Source: Parasphingorhabdus marina DSM 22363
GTDB taxonomy: Bacteria; Pseudomonadota; Alphaproteobacteria; Sphingomonadales; Sphingomonadaceae
Reading direction: 5' to 3'
Assembly: GCF_900128895.1 (NCBI RefSeq)
Contig: NZ_FSQW01000001.1
Span: forward strand, 372,001-436,000
Length of the DNA: 64,000 bases
Part shown: positions 34,717-44,266 of the stretch, piece by piece
How the letters are laid out: the number at the start of each line of letters is the position of its first letter
How positions within the stretch are numbered: position 1 is the first letter of the stretch
Notes under the pieces: generated by a model
Told to the model about the DNA's origin: nothing
The model's input: only the letters and a program-made list of their open reading frames with translations
Database searches by the model: none
Made by a program: the position numbers and the translations under genes

Positions 34717-37700
34717 CTAGCGTGTGAGCAAAATTCGCGCCTGACTGGCGATCTGTGCCAGCATCGCAATGGACGGTCGGGCCATGAGCTGGGCGCGATC
34801 GATAATCCTGCGGAACTGTTCCACCCGCTCGCCATTTTTCTCTGCCCAGCTGTCCACAAACTGGTCCATGTCCTTGCTCCGCGCGCGGCGCAGGAAGTCG
34901 AGACGCATCTGCTGGTAATCCCGGGCAAGTCCGGAAACCAGCAAACGGTCCCACGGATCGGACGGATTGATCCGCGTCGCGGTCATCTGGGCCCAGTCGA
35001 GCCCGAGCAGGCTACCCAGCCGGGTGAAAGCCGCCGCCACCGGGACTGCATCAATTTCCCGCTGATGCGCCAGATAGGCAATGCCGGTCGCGCCGTCATT
35101 CTTGTAAATATTGGCCATTATTCCAGCAATTTCGGGTGTGGCCCCGGATTCAATCAAGGCTGCCGTATGTTTCACCGCCTGCGCCCGGCCCTCATCGGAA
35201 ATCAGCTTGTCCACCGCCGCGTCCAGCGCAGCGATGCCCGGCGAGAGCATGGCAACGGTTTCGTCAATGGCATCGTCCGACAGGCCAAGTCGCATCAGAT
35301 CCGCCATATGGGTGCGCAATACATAGGCCAGCCGGTCGAACAGGAGCAGGCGGATATCCTCGCCGATGTCGGCCTGTTCGAGCATGGTCCAGAGACTTTC
35401 GGCATCGAACAGACGCTCTGCCATGACAAAGGCGCGCGCCACTTCGCCCAGTGAACAGCCTTCTTCCTCCGCCAGTTCAAACGGGTCGATCAATCCCATC
35501 CGGTTGATCATCCGGTTGGCCAGCTTGGTGGCAATGATTTCCTTGCGCAACTGGTGATTCAATATCGCCCTGGCGTGCTTTTTCTGCATTGCCGACGGGA
35601 AAGCCTGCATCAGTTCATTGTCGAGTCCGGGATCCGTCGCCAGATCATCGTCTTCGATGGCCGCCTGCAACGCGAGTTTTGCGGTGGAGAACAATACTGC
35701 CAGTTCCGGCCGGTACAGCCCGCGCTTTTCCTCGCCGCGCCGAATCAGGTCTTCGTTGCTTGCCAGACCTTCGACCTCGCGGTTCAATTGACCCTGTTCC
35801 TCGAACTGGTCAATCAGCCGGACATAGGACGGCAGCGTTTTCCGGCCACCCTTTTCCGCTACTGACAATCCCAGCGCCTGCAGCCGGTTGTCTTCCAGCA
35901 CGAGCGCGCCAACTTCGTCCGTCATCGCCTCGAGAAGTGTGTTGCGCGCCTCCGGCTTGAGCACCCCGGCAGCCAGTTCCGCGTTGAGCGCAATCTTGAT
36001 ATTGACCTCGTTGTCCGAACAGTCGACGCCGGCGCTGTTGTCAATAAAGTCGGTATTGATCCGCCCGCCCTGTTTGGCAAAACGGATACGGGCCGCCTGG
36101 GTGATGCCGAGATTGGCGCCTTCACCAACCACTTTCACCTGCAGCTGTTCGGCATTGACCCGGATCATGTCATTGGACGGATCGCCCACTTCAACATGGT
36201 TTTCAGAAGCCGCCTTCACATAGGTGCCGATACCGCCAAACCAGAGCAGATCGGCATCGCAGGACAGAATCGCGGTCATCAATCTGGACGGCGTGGTTTC
36301 AGCGGCCGGATCCAGACCCAGCAACGCGCCGATTTCCTTGGAAATCTTGATGGTCTTGCTGTGCCGGGAGAAAACCCCGCCCCCCTTGGAAATCAGCGAA
36401 GAGTCATAATCTTCCCAGCTCGATCGCGGCTGGTCGAACAACCGTTTGCGTTCTTTCCAGCTGGTCGCCGGATCGGGATCGGGATCGATGAAAATATGGC
36501 GGTGATCAAAGGCCGCCTGCAGACGCAGCGATTTGGAAAGCAGCATGCCGTTACCGAATACGTCACCCGACATGTCGCCAACGCCGACAACATTTACCGG
36601 CTCGCTCTGCACATCAATGCCCATTTCGGCAAAATGTCGCTGCACGGACACCCAGGCCCCGCGGGCCGTGATCCCCATGACCTTGTGATCATATCCGTTG
36701 CTGCCGCCGCTGGCGAAAGCATCGCCCAGCCAGAAATTGCGGTCGATCGCGATCTGGTTGGCAATGTCGGAAAAGGTCGCGGTCCCCTTGTCAGCGGCGA
36801 CGACAAAATAGGGATCATCGGCATCCCGCCGGACAACATTTTCAGGTGGGACGATTTTCCCTTCGACAATATTGTCAGTGACCGAGAGCAATGCGCTGAT
36901 GAAAATCTTGTAGGCGGCGACCCCTTCCGCCAGCCAGGCATCGCGGTCATCACCGGACGGCAGTTGTTTCGCGTAAAATCCTCCCTTGGCGCCGGTCGGC
37001 ACGATGACCGCATTTTTGACCCGCTGGGCTTTCATCAGGCCCAGGATTTCGGTGCGGAAATCATCGCGACGATCGGACCAGCGCAGGCCGCCCCGTGCCA
37101 CCGGTCCCGCACGCAGATGAATGCCTTCCACCCGCGGACTGTAAACGAACATTTCGCGCCACGGCACGGGATTTGGCAATTCCGCGATCTGCGCGCTCTC
37201 GATCTTGAACACCAGCGCTTCACCGGGCAAGCTGGCAAAGGCGTTGGTCCGCAAAATCGCCACGATAACCGAACGGAAAAGCCGCAGGATTCTGTCATCG
37301 TCAATACTCTGGACTCGCACCAGAGCACTATCGACCGCTTTCGCCGCCTTTTTCGCTGCCGCTTCACGATCGCCGTCAAAGTGCGGATCATGCAGACTGC
37401 GGAACAGGACAATCATGCCCCGGGTCACATCAGGCGCCTCGACCAGCGCCTCGACAATTGTGACGAGACCATAGCTGATGCCGATCTGCCGCAAATAGCG
37501 GAACCAGGCGCGTATCCACACGGTGGCGCTGGCATCCATGCCGACCGTGGTGATCAGCTGGTTGAACGCATCATTCTCCGCTTCGCCTTCAAGCACGCTT
37601 GTGATCGCACGTTCGATTTCCTCGGCCCGTTCGATCAGGTCATCGAGATCTGCATTGCCGCGCATTTCCAGTTTGAAATCATGAATATAGCCCAGCCGGC

Positions 37701-39396
37701 CTTCGTCGAGAGGTGTCGGGACGCCGTCGAGGACGGAAAAGCCGAAATTTTCCAGAACAGGCACAGCATCGGAAAGCGGCAATGCGCCACCGATATAATA
37801 GATTTTCAATCGCAGCTGCTGATCCGGGTCATTTTCCAGCCGGTACAGCCGCGTCGATTTCTGCTGTCCCCATTCGAGGCTGAACAGACGCAATATGTCT
37901 TTCGCCGCCTCACTCGCACCATAGGTATTCTGATACGCCCCCGGGAAGCAGTCGGCATAACGCTGTGCCAATATGACCGAGCGATTTTCCTGCCCCAGCT
38001 CGCGCAGGACATGCTCGACCTTTGGTCGCCACCCGCGAACCATGTTTTCCAGCTGCCGGTCCAGTTCCCGGGGGTCGGGAATGCGCCCGTCCCGGCCCAT
38101 GTCCAGCGTGTAGCGCAAGGCGGACACTCCGCCTTCTTCCAGCGAATTGGACCAGCCCAGGATTTTCGCTCCCGTGGCTTCGGTCAGCATATTCTCCACA
38201 TTGCGCCGTCGTTCTGTCGACAGCTGTTCGCGCGGCAGCCAGACAAAGACAAAAAGATGCCGGGCCAGCGGTGACTGGATGCTGTGCAGTTTCGGACGCG
38301 GGCGATCGAGCAGCGACATCATGATCAGCGCGAGCTTTTCGATATCTTTCTGCGGGAATGTGATGAGTAAATCGTGAGGCAGGCTGGTCAGCGCGTGGGT
38401 CAGCGATTTGCCGGCATGGCCCGCTTCGGCAAAGCCGAATTTGTCAAACAGCTGGATCATTTGCGAACGCAGCACCGGTACATTGTCGGGGGAAGCCGCC
38501 AGTGCAGCGCTCGTCCACAGACCGGCGAGAATCGACAGGCCGGTGATTTTCCCCTTTTCCCGCACCGGCACGATGATCAGGTCCATCAGAACCTGCCGGT
38601 GCACCGTGGAGAGCTGGTTCGACTTGACCACCAGCGGCGTGTTGCCGCCCTGTTCGAACCAGCGAAAGGCGCGCTTTTGGCTTTCGCGGGAAAGCGAAGG
38701 TTTGGAGCGCATGCGCGCCAGACCCAGCCGGGCCGCACGTTTGCCTTTCTGGTCAATAATTTCGTGACCCAGCAGGGTAAGATTCCGGTCGAGGAACCAG
38801 CGCAGCAATGTTGTGCCTTCGCTGTCTGGCAGGCTGTCCGCATTGTCGCCAAGGACGATCTGCAACTTCAGCCAGTCCGATACCGCGGCCGCGACATCCT
38901 TGAGATTGTCATTCAGCGCAGATTGCAGCGCGCGGCGGGTTTTGGCATCGGTCCGCTCGAGCTCAATATAAATAACCGATTCCCGCTTGTCCGCCTTGGT
39001 GCTGGTCGCGAGAATATCGGTCAGCTGGCCCTTCGCGTCACGCTTCACGCCGACAACCGGGTGGATCAGACGCTCGATCCCGAGGCCAAATCCGGCAATC
39101 GTGGCACAAACGGAATCGACCAGAAAAGGCATGTCATCATTGATGATGGCAAGACGCAAATGCCGGTTTTCCTGGGAGGTTGCGATGCTCTCCAGCAACA
39201 GATTGGGTTCTGAACCCTCGCGCCGGGAGCCGGCCTCGAGGACGAAACGCACAGCCTCCATGCAGGCCTCGTCATCAAAGCCGATATTTTCTCCGGGCAG
39301 TGCGCTGTCCCGAAATGCGGTCGCGAGGCTGATTTCCAGATTACTGTGCTTTCTGGCGGCGGATTTCCGGCCGCCAGATCGTTTGCCGCTAGCCAT
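34717..39396 (-). CDS. gdhB: NAD-dependent glutamate dehydrogenase, large (GDH180-type)
   Basis: A 1559-residue enzyme deaminating glutamate to 2-oxoglutarate with NAD+. The long N-terminal region carries ACT-like regulatory segments, and the catalytic core is recognised by VARGGLRWSDRRDDFRTE, VPTGAKGGFYAKQLP and EIVGEGAN-like VKVVGEGANLG. The ATG at 39396 (MASGKRSGG) has GGGGAA ahead; a TTG at 39417 also opens the frame. It is the catabolic, not the biosynthetic, GDH. It is monocistronic, with a palindrome ~140 bp upstream. Confidence 0.96.
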   Translation of the reverse strand: MASGKRSGGRKSAARKHSNLEISLATAFRDSALPGENIGFDDEACMEAVRFVLEAGSRREGSEPNLLLESIATSQENRHLRLAIINDDMPFLVDSVCATIAGFGLGIERLIHPVVGVKRDAKGQLTDILATSTKADKRESVIYIELERTDAKTRRALQSALNDNLKDVAAAVSDWLKLQIVLGDNADSLPDSEGTTLLRWFLDRNLTLLGHEIIDQKGKRAARLGLARMRSKPSLSRESQKRAFRWFEQGGNTPLVVKSNQLSTVHRQVLMDLIIVPVREKGKITGLSILAGLWTSAALAASPDNVPVLRSQMIQLFDKFGFAEAGHAGKSLTHALTSLPHDLLITFPQKDIEKLALIMMSLLDRPRPKLHSIQSPLARHLFVFVWLPREQLSTERRRNVENMLTEATGAKILGWSNSLEEGGVSALRYTLDMGRDGRIPDPRELDRQLENMVRGWRPKVEHVLRELGQENRSVILAQRYADCFPGAYQNTYGASEAAKDILRLFSLEWGQQKSTRLYRLENDPDQQLRLKIYYIGGALPLSDAVPVLENFGFSVLDGVPTPLDEGRLGYIHDFKLEMRGNADLDDLIERAEEIERAITSVLEGEAENDAFNQLITTVGMDASATVWIRAWFRYLRQIGISYGLVTIVEALVEAPDVTRGMIVLFRSLHDPHFDGDREAAAKKAAKAVDSALVRVQSIDDDRILRLFRSVIVAILRTNAFASLPGEALVFKIESAQIAELPNPVPWREMFVYSPRVEGIHLRAGPVARGGLRWSDRRDDFRTEILGLMKAQRVKNAVIVPTGAKGGFYAKQLPSGDDRDAWLAEGVAAYKIFISALLSVTDNIVEGKIVPPENVVRRDADDPYFVVAADKGTATFSDIANQIAIDRNFWLGDAFASGGSNGYDHKVMGITARGAWVSVQRHFAEMGIDVQSEPVNVVGVGDMSGDVFGNGMLLSKSLRLQAAFDHRHIFIDPDPDPATSWKERKRLFDQPRSSWEDYDSSLISKGGGVFSRHSKTIKISKEIGALLGLDPAAETTPSRLMTAILSCDADLLWFGGIGTYVKAASENHVEVGDPSNDMIRVNAEQLQVKVVGEGANLGITQAARIRFAKQGGRINTDFIDNSAGVDCSDNEVNIKIALNAELAAGVLKPEARNTLLEAMTDEVGALVLEDNRLQALGLSVAEKGGRKTLPSYVRLIDQFEEQGQLNREVEGLASNEDLIRRGEEKRGLYRPELAVLFSTAKLALQAAIEDDDLATDPGLDNELMQAFPSAMQKKHARAILNHQLRKEIIATKLANRMINRMGLIDPFELAEEEGCSLGEVARAFVMAERLFDAESLWTMLEQADIGEDIRLLLFDRLAYVLRTHMADLMRLGLSDDAIDETVAMLSPGIAALDAAVDKLISDEGRAQAVKHTAALIESGATPEIAGIMANIYKNDGATGIAYLAHQREIDAVPVAAAFTRLGSLLGLDWAQMTATRINPSDPWDRLLVSGLARDYQQMRLDFLRRARSKDMDQFVDSWAEKNGERVEQFRRIIDRAQLMARPSIAMLAQIASQARILLTR

Positions 39397-39536
39397 TACA
39401 GTTCCCCAACAGAACAATGCGGATGGTTGAGCCCGTCCAGATGATTCGTCTATGGGCCTGTTCGATCATTTGCTCAATAGACGATTGCACCCGCACTGCC
39501 ATGCGCCAGCCAATCGGTCATCAAGCGTGATATTTT

Positions 39537-39552
39537 GGTTACATATGCAACC
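39537..39552. promoter_or_regulatory. Palindromic operator-like site upstream of the glutamate dehydrogenase gene
   Basis: GGTTACATATGCAACC is a 16-bp palindrome with one mismatched pair, in the ~150 bp between the dehydrogenase start (39396) and the end of the PAS-like gene (39571). Its size and symmetry fit a dimeric repressor or activator. No other gene is visible in this gap. Confidence 0.4.
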
Positions 39553-39570
39553 GGTTGGGTATCTGGCCTG

Positions 39571-41028
39571 TCAGACCCGGGTTTTGGACAGAACCTTGTC
39601 GGTCAGCTTCTCGTCCCCCGTGACCGGGCCAACAATGGCTAGCTTGCCGTCGTCATCCCGGCGCGCCACCAGTACGACAAATTCCGCATCACCGGTTTCA
39701 ATCTCGCTGAGGTCACGAGCCGGTGCCGACCGCAGCCGGTCCAGCATCGCATCATGGCGGGATTCGTCATCTGACCGCACGGTTTTCGGTTTGCGCGTGT
39801 CGCGCTCGGCCTGAACAACTGCCTTCAGGCCACCTTCATGCTTCTCCAGAAAAGCGGCAAATTCCCCCTTGCCGATGCCGTTGCTATCCGCGAACCGCAG
39901 AGCCGAGGCATATTCTGTCAGCCGTGTCTTGTCATAATTGGTTCCGAAGACCAGTTTCACGATCGGCGTCATCGGCGCCCGTTCCTGTGCCGTCAGACCG
40001 GAATCTTCAAGCAGCGCCTGATAATCTTCCGGATACGCTTCGGTCATCAGGTAAAAATCATAGGCCCGACCGATGGCGGCATACAACGCCGCCCGGCTGC
40101 GCTGCTCGCAATGGGCCGCGTCATCTGCACTGCTGCGTGCGGCGGAGAGCCAGTCTGCGAGACTGGCACTGTCATCAAGATCGGCGGCACCAAGCTCATC
40201 AATATCGAGAACAGCCGGCTCCGGTGCGTCGGTTTGTGCCGGCTGCGACGGGATCGCATCGGCTGACTCATAAGACGGATCAATGTCTTCCGCCGTCAGC
40301 TCGAGGGTTTCGTCTTCCTCGCCGAGATCGGCCTGATCCGCAGGGTCCTGTTCCACTTCTTCTGCCCCGATGGGTTCCGCATCTGGCGCATCGGCCCATA
40401 CCGGACCGGTTTCCGCCGTCAATGGCGCTGCCCGCATGGCTTCCGCCACCTGCTGTTCCAGTTCGACCGCCATGTCGTCGGCAGCCACTTCTTTCCAGTT
40501 GATCACGCCGTAGATGAAATCAATCGTGTCATCGTCGGTCGAGAATGGCAGCAAAATACCGCGATACATGATCGAAACACCGCGCTGGTTGACGAATTCG
40601 GCTTCGAAACCAATGGGCGCCTGGTTGGCGATGATCTGGAGATAATGGTCGGTAATCCGCGACAGCAGCGAGCGGGCGGGGACATCTTCAATATTGGTAA
40701 TCCCTTCGTCCAGCTCGCATTCCACGCGCAGTGCCTGGCCAAGGAACTGGATTGTCGGGTTTTCCACACCGCTGGTAAAATCCAGCAGCACGCTATTCGG
40801 TCCGAAATCCTCGTCCGTTTCCGGATTCAGGTCCTCGACCGAAGGAAACTGGCGGTCGCCAAGCAGCCCGGCCCAGAAATTATAGGCCCGGACATGCATC
40901 CGGCGCTCGTCCTGACCGATAGCTGGCGGCGGATCGTCTGCCGACGCATCATCGTCATAGGCGATATAATCTGACGGCGAGTTGCTGTGCAGCTCGTCAT
41001 TTCCGTCATTGTTGCGAAGATTTTCCAT
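39571..41028 (-). CDS. PAS-like domain protein, acidic
   Basis: A 485-residue cytosolic protein with no membrane helix. The N-terminal ~200 residues resemble the PAS-type sensor proteins of sphingomonads (RRMHVRAYNFWAGLLGDRQF, SRITDHYLQIIANQAPIGFE, RGILLPFSTDDDTIDFIYG). A long acidic, Ala/Asp/Glu-rich linker (~205-300) follows, then a helical C-terminal domain (~305-460) I do not recognise. No kinase, GGDEF or HTH output is seen. The start at 41028 is the best match; in-frame ATGs upstream overlap a repeat that looks like promoter DNA. Confidence 0.78.
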   Translation of the reverse strand: MENLRNNDGNDELHSNSPSDYIAYDDDASADDPPPAIGQDERRMHVRAYNFWAGLLGDRQFPSVEDLNPETDEDFGPNSVLLDFTSGVENPTIQFLGQALRVECELDEGITNIEDVPARSLLSRITDHYLQIIANQAPIGFEAEFVNQRGVSIMYRGILLPFSTDDDTIDFIYGVINWKEVAADDMAVELEQQVAEAMRAAPLTAETGPVWADAPDAEPIGAEEVEQDPADQADLGEEDETLELTAEDIDPSYESADAIPSQPAQTDAPEPAVLDIDELGAADLDDSASLADWLSAARSSADDAAHCEQRSRAALYAAIGRAYDFYLMTEAYPEDYQALLEDSGLTAQERAPMTPIVKLVFGTNYDKTRLTEYASALRFADSNGIGKGEFAAFLEKHEGGLKAVVQAERDTRKPKTVRSDDESRHDAMLDRLRSAPARDLSEIETGDAEFVVLVARRDDDGKLAIVGPVTGDEKLTDKVLSKTRV

Positions 41029-41078
41029 GCCTCGTTCTGCCGTTGTTCCTGTGGACAGAGGCCGTTGTGCCATCACTA

Positions 41079-41100
41079 TGGTAAATATCTGGTAAATATT
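41079..41100. repeat. Tandem 11-bp direct repeat before the PAS-like gene
   Basis: TGGTAAATATC and TGGTAAATATT follow each other without a gap, so two copies of a 10-bp core are set one helical turn apart. They lie ~50-70 bp upstream of the start at 41028, a usual place for an activator or repressor bound on one face of the DNA. Confidence 0.5.
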
Positions 41101-41239
41101 TCCGGATTTTGCGGGGATAAACGGCTGTTCGAGCCGATTCAGCGAATCCGGACGAGCAGACTTGTCAGAGATCACAGCGACTGTTAAAGGCCCGGCGACC
41201 GTTAACCGGCAGTGCCCCGCACCGCCTGTCCAGCGATCA

Positions 41240-41315
41240 GCCGCTTTAGCTCAGGTGGTAGAGCACATCATTCGTAATGATGGGGTCAGAGGTTCGAGTC
41301 CTCTAAGCGGCACCA
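41240..41315 (+). tRNA. tRNA-Thr (CGT)
   Basis: Full cloverleaf: acceptor GCCGCTT/AAGCGGC, D arm GCTC-GAGC with AGGTGGTA, anticodon stem CATCA/TGATG with anticodon CGT at 41273-41275, T arm GAGG-TTCGAGT-CCTC, and encoded CCA. It decodes ACG. I looked for a duplicate of the 3' end that would mark an integration site and found none. Confidence 0.97.
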
Positions 41316-41364
41316 CCAACGCGTGCATATTCCTGGCAACTTCTCGAAAACCTGCCCCAAACTC

Positions 41365-41862
41365 TTACGTCCCGGTCGTGTCACTTTCAGCAGGTTCTGC
41401 CGATTCCGGTTTCCCGTCATTTTCCCGCATCCAGACGGCACCAGAGCAGGGCGAGCCGAGCATGGTCGCCAGAAAGGCACAGCTCATGCCGCTGAACACC
41501 GAGTCCTGATCAAACTGGACGCCATACATCTGGGCATCATCGCATTTGATGGCCCAGACGCCCGGGGCTTTCGGCAGTCTTCCATAGTCCCTGACCTCGG
41601 CGCAAACCGGAACCGGCGTGCGCTTGATCCTGCCGCTTTCCAGACCCGCTTTTCGCCGCGCGTTGATATCCAGGAACAGGTCGCGGCGCGCCTCGGAAGA
41701 CAATGCCAGAACGGCATCATCTTCCTGCCGTTCCATGCAATATTTGTAGTTCTGCGGAAATGCCTTGCAATAGTCATCAACAATGCCGGCGCTTGCCGGC
41801 AGAGCCACAGATCCACCGCAGATTCCCACAGTTGCGATTCCGGTTTTCAGAAGATGCTTCAT
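41365..41862 (-). CDS. Secreted protein of unknown function
   Basis: A 165-residue protein with a Sec signal ending LPASA (about residue 25). The mature part begins IVDDYCKAFPQNYKYCMERQ, carries several cysteines (CAEVRDYGRLPK, IKCDDAQ, SCAFLATMLGSPC) that can form disulfides, and ends in a disordered Ser/Glu tail. No family is recognised. It is the third of three same-strand genes for exported proteins, 19 bp after the previous one. Confidence 0.72.
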   Translation of the reverse strand: MKHLLKTGIATVGICGGSVALPASAGIVDDYCKAFPQNYKYCMERQEDDAVLALSSEARRDLFLDINARRKAGLESGRIKRTPVPVCAEVRDYGRLPKAPGVWAIKCDDAQMYGVQFDQDSVFSGMSCAFLATMLGSPCSGAVWMRENDGKPESAEPAESDTTGT

Positions 41863-41881
41863 TCTGTTCCTCCCCTGTCAG

Positions 41882-42553
41882 CTAGTTACCGAACGAAGAT
41901 GTTGTGCCCGGACCCGGTCGCGCCCAGTCAACCTCTTCGTTCGTGTTGATGCTGCCCACACTTGTGATTGAGCTCATCATCTCCTTGCCGCGCGGAACGA
42001 TGGTGCATTTCGCCCGGCCATCATGAATGAACATGCCCTTTTTCCCTTCCGCATATTCCGGGAGAACCGGAACAAAGCCGCCTCTGCCCGGCCTTGGCGG
42101 AACGATCCGCCCAATATAGGCCGTGCACTCGCCATCCCCCTTTTTGACCAGCGCAATCGATTCAACATCCACGATCTTTGTGGGAATCGAAAGCAGCTGA
42201 ACCTCATCGACGGCCTCATCCGAGATTTCCCCCTGGAAACGGTAGGTAGCCCCGGAATGAAACATGCGATCGGCGACATTTATCCCGTCACCCTCGACCA
42301 GCGGACCGATACCGTCATATTCGGTGTCCTGCGAAGGACGCAGCAGGAGGGCTCCGGAATCGGTGAGGAAGAACGGAACGACGATGGACCGTTCGACAAA
42401 GACAAATTTCAGGCGCCCTTCCCACTCGTTCTTATCTGCGCCGGAAAAAACTGACTGATCGTTGCTGCAACCCGGCAAGGCCAGTATCATGCCGAGTGCC
42501 AGCAGGATCAGGGTCACGCCCCATACGCCTTTTTCTATCAACCGTTCCGCCAT
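41882..42553 (-). CDS. Putative lipoprotein of unknown function
   Basis: A 223-residue protein with a hydrophobic N-terminal segment ending LALPGC, a plausible lipobox (Cys at ~29). The mature domain is strand-rich (RLKFVFVERSIVVPFFL, ALLLRPSQD), with two further cysteines, and a Gly/Pro/Ser tail. I recognise no family. It is the middle gene of the three-gene minus-strand set between tRNA-Thr and the AraC gene. Confidence 0.7.
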   Translation of the reverse strand: MAERLIEKGVWGVTLILLALGMILALPGCSNDQSVFSGADKNEWEGRLKFVFVERSIVVPFFLTDSGALLLRPSQDTEYDGIGPLVEGDGINVADRMFHSGATYRFQGEISDEAVDEVQLLSIPTKIVDVESIALVKKGDGECTAYIGRIVPPRPGRGGFVPVLPEYAEGKKGMFIHDGRAKCTIVPRGKEMMSSITSVGSINTNEEVDWARPGPGTTSSFGN

Positions 42554-42605
42554 TGTTTATCGCTCCCTGTCAGGTCCCCACGAACGGAAAAATGCCTGCA
42601 CTGGA

Positions 42606-43070
42606 TCAGTCCCGAGAGGAATTTTCTGCTTTTTCAACCAGCTCCATGCGCGAGGCTTCGATCCATTTGTCCACACCGGCCGGGCGCGAGACCAGCACTG
42701 GTCCCGTTCCGGATTTTCCGGCATCCGCGGGTGGCACTTCCCGGCCTTCAATACGGTATGTCCCCCGCGGGAAATAGGCGAGCGGCACCCGGTCGTCCCC
42801 GACGTTGACATATTCCGTCCGTGCTGAGCGATATATCACTGCCTTGCGACCGGGTGCATATTCGATCATCGCCGTGTAGGTTACGGTCGGCATCACATCG
42901 GGATTGGCTTCGATTGCATCCAGTGCAGAACCGGAGGCAAGGACGGTCAGCGGACCTTGGACAACCATCCGGGATTGCGACCGGGTCATGTCCGTTACCG
43001 GATCGCAGGCGATCAGAACCAGGCTTGCCGCCGCGGCCGGGAGAATCGCACTTCGTCCCCGAACAGTCAT
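42606..43070 (-). CDS. Putative lipoprotein of unknown function
   Basis: A 154-residue protein with signal MTVRGRSAILPAAAASLVLI followed by A-C as lipobox (Cys22). The mature domain contains TVTYTAMIEYAPGRKAVIYR and VPLAYFPRGTYRIEGREV, a beta-rich pattern. No family is recognised. The start at 43070 gives a normal lipoprotein signal; in-frame ATGs at 43106 and 43163 exist. It heads the three-gene set and is divergent from the AraC regulator, 134 bp between starts. Confidence 0.68.
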   Translation of the reverse strand: MTVRGRSAILPAAAASLVLIACDPVTDMTRSQSRMVVQGPLTVLASGSALDAIEANPDVMPTVTYTAMIEYAPGRKAVIYRSARTEYVNVGDDRVPLAYFPRGTYRIEGREVPPADAGKSGTGPVLVSRPAGVDKWIEASRMELVEKAENSSRD

Positions 43071-43204
43071 CCTGGCAAGCCCGTCATTTCCAAAATCACC
43101 CGGCATATCCGCATTGTCTTTCAGCCTCCCGGATCGTAAGCATAATGGGCGGCTGAAATACAATGATAGACAGCATCGGATACAATCGGGGACAAAATCG
43201 GGGC

Positions 43205-44224
43205 ATGGCCTATGTGCCGGTGCGTTTTTTGAAACCGCTGATGGAACTGGTAGCCCGCGAAGAAGACCGCTCGCCCTCCGCCATTTTGCGTGGAACCGGA
43301 ATTTCCCCCAAGATATTGAGGGATACCGGCTCCGCAGTCACATTTGACCAGCAAGTGCGGTTCTATGAGCGCATCGCCAAAGTCTCGACCATGGCTGGCA
43401 CAGGATTTCGCTCTCCTTCGGCACAGAATTTCCCCGATCAGGGCATGATGGGGGCGTTGATGGTCCTCGCGCCGACTGTCGGAGATGCATTCCACAAACT
43501 CGAACAATATGCCGATGTCGTGGGCGCCATGGTAGCCTATCACATGCAAAAGCAAGGCAACCGGGTGTATCTGGGCACCCGGGACAAGATATTATTGTCA
43601 CCAGCAGCCCATCGCCTGGTCGCTGAAGAGAATCTCGCGGTATGGAAGGGAGCCGCCATTGCGATTCCCGGACTGGAGGGGTTTCTGGAGGAAATCCACC
43701 TCGACTATCCGGAACCGCGCCACGGGACTCTGTATCACGAACTGTTCCCCGAAGTAACCATCCGGTTTGGGCAATCCCGGGTGGCCGCGATTCTGTCTGC
43801 CGGTGTGCTCGCGCATCCCGTCAGGACGCACAATCCCGATGCATTCCTCAAGATCGAGGCCGCATGCCGTGAACAACTCGCACGCATGCGACCGACAATG
43901 AAAGGGCTGGTCGAACAATATCTGGCTGAATCCGGACCGGCGGGCTGGCATGCCAATGCCATTGCCGATGATCTCGGCATGTCCCAGAAGATGCTCTCCC
44001 GGCGATTGCGGACGGAAGCCACGTCGACAAAACAGATTGTAGAGACCTGGAAATATCGTTTCGCCCTGACCTTGATGGATCAGGGGAAAGATGATCGGGA
44101 AATCGCATCACAGCTGGACTATGCGAACAGATCATCCTTTGCCCGGGCATTCCGGAACTGGTCCGGCGAGACGCCGGCAAGCTATCGCCGGAACAGCGTG
44201 ACACCCCGGCGTTCGGCAGGCTGA
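43205..44224 (+). CDS. AraC-family transcriptional regulator
   Basis: A 339-residue regulator with an N-terminal Arabinose_bd-type ligand domain (~15-200) and a C-terminal double helix-turn-helix (~245-335: GMSQKMLSRRLRTEATSTKQ, then SQLDYANRSSFARAFRNWSG). This layout is that of the OruR/ArgR-like and QdhR-type AraC proteins. It is divergent from the three lipoprotein-like genes, which are candidate targets. The ATG at 43205 was preferred for the normal family length; 43163 is an alternative. Confidence 0.9.
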   Translation: MAYVPVRFLKPLMELVAREEDRSPSAILRGTGISPKILRDTGSAVTFDQQVRFYERIAKVSTMAGTGFRSPSAQNFPDQGMMGALMVLAPTVGDAFHKLEQYADVVGAMVAYHMQKQGNRVYLGTRDKILLSPAAHRLVAEENLAVWKGAAIAIPGLEGFLEEIHLDYPEPRHGTLYHELFPEVTIRFGQSRVAAILSAGVLAHPVRTHNPDAFLKIEAACREQLARMRPTMKGLVEQYLAESGPAGWHANAIADDLGMSQKMLSRRLRTEATSTKQIVETWKYRFALTLMDQGKDDREIASQLDYANRSSFARAFRNWSGETPASYRRNSVTPRRSAG

Positions 44225-44234
44225 GCAGCCTGCC
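44215..44234. terminator. Hairpin at the end of the AraC gene
   Basis: GGCAGGCT and AGCCTGCC form a perfect 8-bp stem with a GAGC loop, straddling the AraC stop codon, between two convergent genes. No T-run follows, so it may act as a stabilising or rho-linked structure rather than a full intrinsic terminator. Confidence 0.5.
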
Positions 44235-44266
44235 CCCGACTCTCCCGGTTGCCGGTTCTCCCGGCT

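Noticed and set aside
36196-38274. Long open frame (692 codons) on the plus strand inside the glutamate dehydrogenase gene
   Set aside because: It is the antisense of clear catalytic-core coding sequence, with low-complexity, His/Arg/Gln-rich translation and no ribosome site or family match. High-GC codon bias leaves the opposite frame open.
41240-41315. tRNA-Thr as attachment site of an integrated island
   Set aside because: No second copy of the tRNA 3' end and no integrase or phage gene is present in the window; only the unknown lipoprotein set nearby hinted at it.
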